A stretch of 52,744 bases of DNA from Pseudobdellovibrio sp. (GTDB lineage Bacteria > Bdellovibrionota > Bdellovibrionia > Bdellovibrionales > Bdellovibrionaceae). Under the pieces are notes generated by a model. The model saw nothing but the letters and a program-made list of their open reading frames with translations, had not been told where the DNA came from and did no database searches. The stretch covers positions 1-52,744 of the forward strand of contig JAMPXC010000023.1 of NCBI GenBank assembly GCA_023701385.1. Reading direction: 5' to 3'. Shown one piece after another: positions 23,588 to 30,800 of this stretch. The stretch's first letter is position 1. Every line of letters begins with the position of its first letter. Position numbers and translations under genes: made by a program.

Positions 23588-24094
23588 CTATCTAAACGCG
23601 CGGTGAAGTTTTGTTTTTGTCGTGCAAGATTTCGTTCCATCGGGATGATCGACACAGGTTTTTTCTTCCTGATAGTCGGCAGATTGGCTTTGATAATGGC
23701 CATTAGAAAGATCATTTAAATCACCGCTCACACCACGGCCTGGCCCCAAACCCTTGCTGGATGGGGGATTTGTGGTATGAAAAAGAACAACTAAGACTAA
23801 AGAGAATGCAAAAATTGCAACAATCGGAATGATATGCGCTTTAAAATTCACTTCTTTAGGTTTTAGTAAATCAGAATATTTCGCATCCAAAGCCATTACT
23901 TCACGTGAGTTGTCTGGCTGGCTCAAAGGTAGATTTTGTTTTTGCGCAGGAGGATTATAGCTTGGACGCGTCGGAAATTGTTGAGCTTTTTGGGGTCCTG
24001 CGACCAACTGATTTTTTGTTTTTGAATCGACCTTCGACATGGCTCCTTTATCGGTAGAGGCGAGTACAGTCTTGAATGTCTCATTTTGATGCAT
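23588..24094 (-). CDS. single-span membrane protein, function unknown
   Basis: 168 aa. About 75 hydrophilic Pro/Gln/Lys-rich, probably disordered residues, one membrane helix (about 86-106: IIPIVAIFAFSLVLVVLF), then a Gly/Ser-rich periplasmic tail with two cysteines (KTCVDHPDG and KSCTTK) that could form a disulfide. No recognised family. An alternative start at an internal Met (residue 19) is possible. It is divergent from the nitronate-monooxygenase-like gene, 86 bases away. Confidence 0.65.
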   Translation of the reverse strand: MHQNETFKTVLASTDKGAMSKVDSKTKNQLVAGPQKAQQFPTRPSYNPPAQKQNLPLSQPDNSREVMALDAKYSDLLKPKEVNFKAHIIPIVAIFAFSLVLVVLFHTTNPPSSKGLGPGRGVSGDLNDLSNGHYQSQSADYQEEKTCVDHPDGTKSCTTKTKLHRAFR

Positions 24095-24145
24095 TTTGTG
24101 TGACCCTGATATGCATTACGTTTATCAGTCTATAAAACAATTCAT

Positions 24146-24174
24146 TTGAAATTACCTAGGGCATTCACTAGATT
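24146..24174 (+). promoter_or_regulatory. promoter for a leaderless transcript
   Basis: TTGAAA (24146-24151), 17 bases, TAGATT (24169-24174), then 6 bases to the ATG at 24181. Transcription would begin at or next to the start codon, which has no ribosome site. Same geometry as the serA promoter. Confidence 0.55.
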
Positions 24175-24180
24175 ACTTTG

Positions 24181-25629
24181 ATGCAAAACACACATCCAAT
24201 GCAAAACGAACATCCGGTTATTATTCAAGGTGGAATGGGCATTGCGGTTTCTGATTGGAAACTTGCAAAGTCAGTTTCGCAAACGGGTCAATTAGGCGTA
24301 GTTTCTGGAACAGCGATCAATTCAGTTCTTGTTAGACGTCTTCAAGATGGCGATGCTGAAGGTAACACTCGTCGTGCTTTAAAAGCTTTTCCTTCGCAAG
24401 ACATTGCGAACAAAATTTTAGAAACCTATTTTATCGAAGGTGGAAAACCCGCAGATAAACCCTATAAACGTGCACCGATGTATTCGATCAACTCTCCGAA
24501 AGCATTATTGCAGTTAACTGTTGCTGCGTGCTTTGTTGAAGTTTGGTTAGCGCGTGAAGGCCACAACGGAAAAGTGGGATTAAATCTTTTAGAAAAAATC
24601 CAGTTACCGAATTTAGCTTGTCTTTATGGCGCTTTATTAGCTGATGTTGATTATGTGATTATGGGAGCAGGAATTCCACGTGAAATTCCAGGGGCTTTAG
24701 ATCTCTTAAGCCAAAACCAAACAGCTACACTAAAAATTCCTGTGATGGGAATGGAAGGTGATGCTGTGATGTCGTTTAACCCACAAGAAGTTATGGAAAA
24801 TACACCGCTTGTGCCGTTAAAACGCCCCTACTTTTTTCCAATCGTTTCATCAGCAGTTCTTGCAAATAACTTAAAAAAGAAATCTACAGGCCGTGTAGAT
24901 GGTTTTATCGTTGAAGGCCCTTTAGCAGGTGGCCACAACGCTCCTCCACGCGGACCAATGAAATTAAACGACCGTGGTGAACCAATCTATGGTGAGCGCG
25001 ATGCGGTTGATCTAGCCGATATGAAAGCATTAGAGCTTCCATTCTGGATGGCTGGCTACTACGCGACACCTGAAAAATTAAAAGAAGTTCAAGCGCAAGG
25101 CGCCCAAGGCGTTCAAGTTGGAACTTTATTCGCATTCTCTGATGAGTCAGGTGTTAAGCTTGAACATCGTGAAAAAGCGATTGCAGACATTATCTCTAAA
25201 CCAGCTCCTGAAGGTGGCTGGATTTTCACTGATCCAAGATCATCTCCGACAAACTTTCCGTTTAAAGCGGCTCGATTGCCAGGAACAGTTTCAGAAGAAG
25301 CTTTATATCTTCAACGCCAACGTATCTGTGACTTAGGTTATTTACGTCATGCTTACAAAAAAGATGACGGAACAATCGGTCAGCGTTGCCCAGCAGAGCC
25401 AGTAAAAGACTATGTTAAAAAAGGTGGTCTTGAAGAGGACACTGTCGGAAGAAAATGTTTATGTAATGCTTTAATGGCTGACGTGGGCATGGGGCAAATC
25501 CAAGCTAACGGACAAGCTGAATTACCGCTTTTAACGGCTGGCGATGATTTAAATAACATCGTTCGCATGATTAAACCGGGCCAAAAATCTTATTCCGCGA
25601 AAGATGTGATTCAATATCTTCTCGCTTAA
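24181..25629 (+). CDS. nitronate monooxygenase / PfaD-like flavoenzyme
   Basis: 482 aa; the ATG at 24181 is preferred to a TTG just before it. FMN-dependent TIM barrel of the 2-nitropropane dioxygenase family: QGGMGIAVS at the N-terminus, VDYVIMGAGIPREIPG, VDGFIVEGPLAGGHNAPPRG (phosphate/FMN and catalytic His region), ALELPFWMAGYYATP and AQGVQVGTLFAFSDES. It is longer than typical nitronate monooxygenases (about 350 aa), with a C-terminal cysteine-containing extension (RKCLCNALMADVGMGQ). Probable flavin oxidoreductase; substrate uncertain. Confidence 0.8.
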   Translation: MQNTHPMQNEHPVIIQGGMGIAVSDWKLAKSVSQTGQLGVVSGTAINSVLVRRLQDGDAEGNTRRALKAFPSQDIANKILETYFIEGGKPADKPYKRAPMYSINSPKALLQLTVAACFVEVWLAREGHNGKVGLNLLEKIQLPNLACLYGALLADVDYVIMGAGIPREIPGALDLLSQNQTATLKIPVMGMEGDAVMSFNPQEVMENTPLVPLKRPYFFPIVSSAVLANNLKKKSTGRVDGFIVEGPLAGGHNAPPRGPMKLNDRGEPIYGERDAVDLADMKALELPFWMAGYYATPEKLKEVQAQGAQGVQVGTLFAFSDESGVKLEHREKAIADIISKPAPEGGWIFTDPRSSPTNFPFKAARLPGTVSEEALYLQRQRICDLGYLRHAYKKDDGTIGQRCPAEPVKDYVKKGGLEEDTVGRKCLCNALMADVGMGQIQANGQAELPLLTAGDDLNNIVRMIKPGQKSYSAKDVIQYLLA

Positions 25630-25644
25630 ACTGACATCAAATTT

Positions 25645-25744
25645 AGGGGTTTTCTCGTTTAAAACGGCGGCAAAACCCTATATTGCGCTACGCGCAATAT
25701 ACTTTCTTAGCCCAAAGGCTTGCTTTTTTGTCTTAAAAACCCCT
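25645..25744. repeat. nested inverted repeats upstream of topoisomerase VI
   Basis: An outer 9-bp inverted repeat (AGGGGTTTT 25645-25653, AAAACCCCT 25736-25744) encloses a perfect 10-bp hairpin (TATATTGCGC 25679-25688, loop TAC, GCGCAATATA 25692-25701) and a small AGCC/GGCT stem. AGGGGTTTTTA recurs at 30713-30723. The region may end the upstream transcript, form a leader for the topoisomerase operon, or be a dispersed repeat. Confidence 0.5.
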
Positions 25745-25791
25745 TCAATAATGGGTGATATACGTAGTTTAAGTTATTGAAAGGCCTTATT

Positions 25792-27453
25792 TTGAGCAAA
25801 ATTACGAAAAGTAGTACGGCAGAATATTTCGCAAAAAACCTTCAACAAGTAGGGTTTTCTTCGCCTTTAAAAGCGGTTTTAACGACCCTTAAAGAAGCGG
25901 TTGATAACTCATTAGATGCTTGTGAAGGCGCTAAAATCCTTCCTGAATTAGAAATTGAAGTTAAAAAAGTAGGTGTTGGATCTACAAAAAACACGGATTT
26001 AATCAAGATTGTTGTTGAAGATAACGGTCCTGGTATCGACGGCGATGATTTAGCTAAGGTATTCGGTGAATATTTAGCCTCATCTAAGTTCGGTCGCGGA
26101 CAATGTTCTCGTGGTCAACAAGGTATCGGTATTTCTGCGGCCACGACATGGGCGCAAATGACCAATGCTAAAGGTGTTCAGGTTATTTCTAAGACTAAAA
26201 ATATGCGTAAAGCTGTGAGTGCACAGGTTGACGTAGATATTAAAACAAACACAGGTATTTTACGTAATAAAGAGACGTTAGATTGGAAAAAAACTAACGG
26301 AACTCGCGTAGAATTTTTGATGGATGGCCGTATTCAGTTAAATGGTGACGGTGGTCTTCAAACTTATATTGAAGGTACTGTTCTAGTTAATCCGCATTTA
26401 ACTGTAACTTACAAATTAGGTGATCAAGAAAAAGCGACGATCGAGCGCGTTTCAAATGAAAGCCCTGCCATTCCAGAGGCGACATTACCGCATCCGCACA
26501 CGTTTAAATTAGGTGAGTTTATCACTCACTCGCATTTATACGGAAAAATCAGCCTTTCTAAGTTCTTAAAAACAGGTTTTTCTCGTATTTCTGATCAATC
26601 GATCAAAGATTTCGTGAAAAACGGCATGCCAAAAGCGTTAGTTGAAAAACAATTAACAGCGATGAACGAAGAAGATTTTAAAAAGGTTTTCACAGCGGTT
26701 CAAGCCACTGAATTAATGGCTCCGTCGACAAAATCAGTTCTTACTGTAGGTGAAGACGCACTTTCTAAATCAATTAATCGCTTAGGCGAAGTGGATTTTT
26801 TCTCAGTAATGACAAGAAAACCTACGATTTGTGACTTTAAACCGGTGGTTGTCGAAGTCGCTTTAGCGCGCTTTATTAATCGTGGATCTGAAGGTGAGCC
26901 TGTTCAGTTATTACGTTTTGCTAACCGTGTTCCGTTACAATTTGATAAATCAGGTTGTGCGATCACTTGGGCGATTGAATCAGTGAACTGGAAATCTTAC
27001 GGTTTATCTCAACCGAAAGATTCATTGCCGCAAGGTCCTTACGTATTCGCCGTTTCAATCGTGTCTCCGTTTATTAAATTTAAGAATGCGTCGAAAGAAA
27101 CAATCGATGCTTCTGATGAATTAGTTGAAGAAATTCGCCGTGCATTGATGCAAGCGGGTCAAAAACTTTCACGTCATATCAAACATGAAATGAAAGAGGC
27201 TGATTTAGAAAGAAAATTAGCTCACATCGAGCAGTTCGGTCCGATCTTAGTTGAAAAACTAGTTTCAATTTCTGGAGCCAACGCTTCAAGAAAGAAAAAG
27301 GCCGAAGAAGGATTACGTAAAATTTTAGGACGTGATTCTGATGATGCAGCAAGTGCGCTTGAAGAAGCACAAAATAAATTAGCAGCTCAAAAACAAAGAG
27401 AAGCTAAAAAACTGGGAACGGCTGATGAAGCTGATAAAGGTTCAGGTCTATAA
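25792..27453 (+). CDS. top6B: DNA topoisomerase VI subunit B
   Basis: 553 aa from a TTG at 25792, chosen because AAAGG lies seven bases upstream and MSKITKSSTAEYF then begins the homologous region. GHKL ATPase: K-E-A-V-D-N39-S-L-D-A-C, DNGPG (77-81), SRGQQGIGISA ATP lid (106-116); then H2TH and transducer domains to about residue 450, with a switch lysine likely in SQPKDSLPQG. A Lys/Glu-rich C-terminal tail replaces the Ig-like domain of some archaeal forms. With subunit A it forms an ATP-driven type IIB topoisomerase that relaxes and decatenates DNA. Rare outside archaea and plants. Confidence 0.93.
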   Translation: MSKITKSSTAEYFAKNLQQVGFSSPLKAVLTTLKEAVDNSLDACEGAKILPELEIEVKKVGVGSTKNTDLIKIVVEDNGPGIDGDDLAKVFGEYLASSKFGRGQCSRGQQGIGISAATTWAQMTNAKGVQVISKTKNMRKAVSAQVDVDIKTNTGILRNKETLDWKKTNGTRVEFLMDGRIQLNGDGGLQTYIEGTVLVNPHLTVTYKLGDQEKATIERVSNESPAIPEATLPHPHTFKLGEFITHSHLYGKISLSKFLKTGFSRISDQSIKDFVKNGMPKALVEKQLTAMNEEDFKKVFTAVQATELMAPSTKSVLTVGEDALSKSINRLGEVDFFSVMTRKPTICDFKPVVVEVALARFINRGSEGEPVQLLRFANRVPLQFDKSGCAITWAIESVNWKSYGLSQPKDSLPQGPYVFAVSIVSPFIKFKNASKETIDASDELVEEIRRALMQAGQKLSRHIKHEMKEADLERKLAHIEQFGPILVEKLVSISGANASRKKKAEEGLRKILGRDSDDAASALEEAQNKLAAQKQREAKKLGTADEADKGSGL

Positions 27454-27455
27454 AG

Positions 27456-28616
27456 ATGGCTTTACTAAAAGTACGTGAATTAAAATTAGATATTCCTAAA
27501 GAAGCTAAAGTTTTAGCTGAAAGAATGCTTTCTGATTTAGAAAAATCAAAAAGACCTTACTTAGAAGCGGTAAAAACTTCTTTAGATAACTCAAATTACA
27601 ATGCAAAAGTGGGCTATTTAACTCCCGGAGATAAGGTTGTTCGTACAGAACTAAACGTATCTTCGGTGCAAAAATTAGCGCGCGTAGTTTTCATGCTTGA
27701 ATTATTACTTCGCAATTTAGATATCGGCGCAGTCAATACGAAGCGTGAATTGTACTACATGTGTAAAGGTGTGATTAAAGGTGATTCTAGATACAAACCT
27801 TTAGATTTCGAAGATCAGGATGAATCTGATTCGATCATCGATTTTATCGGTGATATGTTAGAAGTTTACCGTGAAGAATTAAACTGCTTTGCCAATGACC
27901 GTGGCGGGCAAACTTACTCACAACAATTAGTTGTGACTGAGACACTTCCTGACGGGGATAAAGCCGTAGTTGATTTATCAACTTTAGGTACGACTCCATT
28001 CCAACCAAAAAATAAACCGCAGTCTTTAAAACTTAAAGCTAAAAAGAAAATTGATTTCTGCTTAGTTGTTGAGTCAGAAGGTACGGCAAATACCTTACAA
28101 ACAATGGGTTTCACAAAACGTAACAACTGTATCTTGATGGGTGCCCAAGGGGTGCCATCAAATGGTGTGCGTGGTTGGTGTAAACTTATCGAAGCGCAAT
28201 TAGATGTTCCGATGTACTTCTTCGGAGATCTGGATGCGTACACGATGCAAAATATCTTCCGTACATTAAAAGCCGGTTCAGCTGCGTCGCTTATCAGAAA
28301 TGGTGACTTCTCAGCACCGAACGTAAGATTTTTAGGCGTGTTACCAGGCGACGTGAAAAAATACGATCTTCCTCACTACAAAGTGAAAGAATCTGATCCA
28401 GCTGAAGCTCGCGCTCTTAAAAAAGCGAAAGATGCTTTAGAAAACGATCCGTTCTTCCGCGATAAAAAGAATAAAGATTTATCTGATATTTTAAAATGGT
28501 TAATCAAAGAAAAAGTACGTTGCGAGCAACAATCTTATTTCTCAGTAGATCCAAAAGATCCAATCAAAACTGAAAAAATCATCTTAGAAAAAATCAAACG
28601 CGGCGATTACGTGTAA
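27456..28616 (+). CDS. top6A: DNA topoisomerase VI subunit A (Spo11-like)
   Basis: 386 aa, starting 2 bases after subunit B stops. The 5Y-CAP domain carries N-T-K-R-E-L-Y100-Y101, which includes the DNA-cleaving tyrosine of the Spo11/Top6A family. The Toprim domain has the metal ligands in VVESEGTAN and FFGDLDAYTM (D-x-D). Cuts both DNA strands with 2-base overhangs while subunit B provides ATP-driven gating. A strong terminator and a 25-bp inverted repeat follow. Complete, with all catalytic motifs, so the enzyme should be active. Confidence 0.93.
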   Translation: MALLKVRELKLDIPKEAKVLAERMLSDLEKSKRPYLEAVKTSLDNSNYNAKVGYLTPGDKVVRTELNVSSVQKLARVVFMLELLLRNLDIGAVNTKRELYYMCKGVIKGDSRYKPLDFEDQDESDSIIDFIGDMLEVYREELNCFANDRGGQTYSQQLVVTETLPDGDKAVVDLSTLGTTPFQPKNKPQSLKLKAKKKIDFCLVVESEGTANTLQTMGFTKRNNCILMGAQGVPSNGVRGWCKLIEAQLDVPMYFFGDLDAYTMQNIFRTLKAGSAASLIRNGDFSAPNVRFLGVLPGDVKKYDLPHYKVKESDPAEARALKKAKDALENDPFFRDKKNKDLSDILKWLIKEKVRCEQQSYFSVDPKDPIKTEKIILEKIKRGDYV

Positions 28617-28629
28617 TCCGCAGAAACCA

Positions 28630-28655
28630 AAAGCCAGGTTAACCCTGGCTTTTTT
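28630..28655 (+). terminator. intrinsic terminator of the topoisomerase VI operon
   Basis: AAGCCAGG pairs with CCTGGCTT around a TTAAC loop and is followed by a run of T (28650-28655). Canonical rho-independent terminator 14 bases after the stop. Confidence 0.9.
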
Positions 28656-28659
28656 ATTT

Positions 28660-28712
28660 GGTACGCCCTACCTTTTTGAAACGCACTGCGTTTCAAAAAG
28701 GTAGGGCGTACC
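28660..28712. repeat. 25-bp perfect inverted repeat with 3-base loop
   Basis: The left arm (28660-28684, beginning GGTACGCCCTACC) is exactly complementary to the right arm (28688-28712), loop ACT. It lies between the topoisomerase terminator and the last base of the convergent lipoprotein gene's stop codon. It may be that gene's terminator, or a palindromic repeat element. Confidence 0.85.
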
Positions 28713-30592
28713 TATTTAAACGAAGCGCCGATCAGGTGACCGTCGACAACTCTGTGACCGCGGTCTGGAGCGAATGTTGCTTTCGAATTTTTATCATAGC
28801 TAATAGTTACTAACTTATCTTTTAACGGATCGTAGTTAAGTTTACGATTAACCGGTACATAACAGCTCATTTTAAAATCTTCGTCCATTTTAAAATGTTC
28901 GATCATTTTATTACGACGCTCTAAAAGTTTTGCTTGGGCAAGAACTGTTTCTGCTGAACTTAACCCAGAAGAAATTAAGGCACTCTTAATTTGGTCAGGA
29001 GTGAACTGGCAAAGTTTGCGCAACATCCATTGGGCATCAGTAATTTTAATTCTAGAAAAAGCTTTCGCGTATTCTAGGTTACCAATGCCTGATAATGAAA
29101 TTCTTTGTTGTTCTTTTTCTTGTGGCCAACGGTCATCGTTTTGGTTCATATCTTCGTAAACAGAAGACACTTCCCATTCCATGCCTTCGATTGTTGAGCC
29201 TGAACGTTTAGTTCCGGCTGCGTCACCTAAACCAGAACCAGCATCACCGAAAGTTAGGCGTAATTGTTTTTTGCCTTTGCTGTCAGGAATCGCCATTAAA
29301 CGTAAGTTGTCTTTACGAATATCGAAGTTACCAGTCCAAGCTGCTAAAACCATTAAACCGCGCACTTCTTTAAAATCACGGTAGTTGAAGTCATCTGGAA
29401 TCCAAGGGCCAAGCTCTTCACCAACAACTGGATCATCTTTTAAAGTTAAAGTTGAAGGTTTAAAAATAACTTGGGCAATTTGTGATTCAAAGTTTGCATC
29501 GATCATACCGTCAGTGATGTTTTCAACGTCAACTAAAGGTTTGTTCACAAGAAGGGATTGAGCTGTTCTAGCATCAACCAGAGATCCGTCTTTCATTTTA
29601 AAGCTGTTGATGAAATCAAACGGGTTGATAAATTCTTTGCTTGTTCTTTTGTAAACCGGAATCGCTACAAAAGTGACTTTAAAGTTCATCACTTGGCGTT
29701 CGTTGAACTCGGTTAATAATCTGCGATCGTAATCAACAGATAAAGACTCATAATAATTAATATGTGGAGTAATGTAACCTAAGGCACGGTAAACGCGAGA
29801 GTTAAAAGGGCCCGAGTATTCTTCGTTACCGAATTTCATTTTGTAGCCGTAGTCGCCGCATTTGATATGAAAGCCTGCGTGAACACCGAAGCCACGTTTA
29901 GCTTTGTCGTATTGGCAGCTGCCTTTGATTTCTTTAAAACGGTAGTCGTTTAAGAAATCAACTTTAGAAACATCTTTTTCTTGCACAAGCTCTTCACGTA
30001 AGAACTTTAAGTCAGGATCTTGTCCTTTATAATTTTCTGAAACACTTGGTGCTGATAAGAAGCGGGCTAAGTGAACCGGAAACGCAAAAAATTCATATTT
30101 GCCTTTAACGGGCTCCATGTACATTAAATTGATGGCGCGAGTTACCTGAGCTACTTGATAAGTAGCTTCATCTTTACTGATTTCGCCACGTCTTACACGG
30201 TTATACAATTCCAGCATGTACTGAGCCGCATCTTTTAAATTACCTTCAGTTAATTTGAATTTACTGAACGGCGCTTTAACATCGAGGGCTACAACCTGTT
30301 GTTCGATATCTGGCGTTTTACCATCTTTACGGTTTTTAAATTCAACCAAGAACTGCTGAAGATCGCGCTCTAAGTTTGTGAGATCTTCATTTTTTTTAAG
30401 GTCGTATTTTCTTAAGCGAACTTCAGCTTGATTGAGCGAGCTCACATCAAAAAAGTAGGCTTCGCCTAATTTAGCGCGCCCGTAAGTAGAGCTCGGTTCA
30501 CGTCCTACTACCGGTTTGGCGGTACAAGCCGCTATTAAAGCGAAAATAGCCAATAAACATACAGACATCGTAGTTTTCATATATTGCTTCAT
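28712..30592 (-). CDS. large lipoprotein with kinase-like motif order
   Basis: 626 aa. Signal with lipobox I-A-A-C23, so lipid-anchored after export. The first 200 mature residues are helical. From about 245 the order of motifs recalls atypical kinases (HipA/PI3K/Fam20-like): Y-K251-M-K253-F-G as nucleotide-binding Lys, then helix NSRVYRALGY, later AAWTGNFD424IRKDN429L (catalytic D...N) and LTFGD450AGSGLG (metal Asp). No specific family recognised, and activity is inferred only. It is divergent from a protease lipoprotein, 208 bases apart, and ends at a 25-bp inverted repeat. No obvious ribosome site beyond AGG. Confidence 0.6.
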   Translation of the reverse strand: MKQYMKTTMSVCLLAIFALIAACTAKPVVGREPSSTYGRAKLGEAYFFDVSSLNQAEVRLRKYDLKKNEDLTNLERDLQQFLVEFKNRKDGKTPDIEQQVVALDVKAPFSKFKLTEGNLKDAAQYMLELYNRVRRGEISKDEATYQVAQVTRAINLMYMEPVKGKYEFFAFPVHLARFLSAPSVSENYKGQDPDLKFLREELVQEKDVSKVDFLNDYRFKEIKGSCQYDKAKRGFGVHAGFHIKCGDYGYKMKFGNEEYSGPFNSRVYRALGYITPHINYYESLSVDYDRRLLTEFNERQVMNFKVTFVAIPVYKRTSKEFINPFDFINSFKMKDGSLVDARTAQSLLVNKPLVDVENITDGMIDANFESQIAQVIFKPSTLTLKDDPVVGEELGPWIPDDFNYRDFKEVRGLMVLAAWTGNFDIRKDNLRLMAIPDSKGKKQLRLTFGDAGSGLGDAAGTKRSGSTIEGMEWEVSSVYEDMNQNDDRWPQEKEQQRISLSGIGNLEYAKAFSRIKITDAQWMLRKLCQFTPDQIKSALISSGLSSAETVLAQAKLLERRNKMIEHFKMDEDFKMSCYVPVNRKLNYDPLKDKLVTISYDKNSKATFAPDRGHRVVDGHLIGASFK

Positions 30593-30749
30593 ATAGGCCT
30601 AAATCGGCTTATTACGGTTGTGTCTTAACTTAACAACATGAAGTTTAGCTTTAGGGCTAGCTTTCTGATCACAAATATGACATGTAATCGTTCCATAAAA
30701 GTGAACCACTTTAGGGGTTTTTAGGCTTTTGGCCAAAAAGGCTCTGAAA

Positions 30750-30771
30750 AATTGGTCCTGATCTTGTATAT
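30750..30771 (+). promoter_or_regulatory. sigma54-like -24/-12 promoter of the protease gene
   Basis: TTGGTCCTGATCTTGTAT has GG (30754-30755), ten bases, then GT (30766-30767), close to the sigma54 pattern TTGGCAC-N5-TTGCA except for GT at -12. A 19-of-22 identical copy precedes the exported-protein gene at 47604. The start would be near 30779, giving a leader of about 22 bases with the GGGGG box. The rest of 30593-30800 holds a TTTTGGCCAAAA palindrome (30727-30738) and no gene. Confidence 0.45.
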
Positions 30772-30800
30772 ACAGTCCTGATTATTCATTTGGGGGAAAA

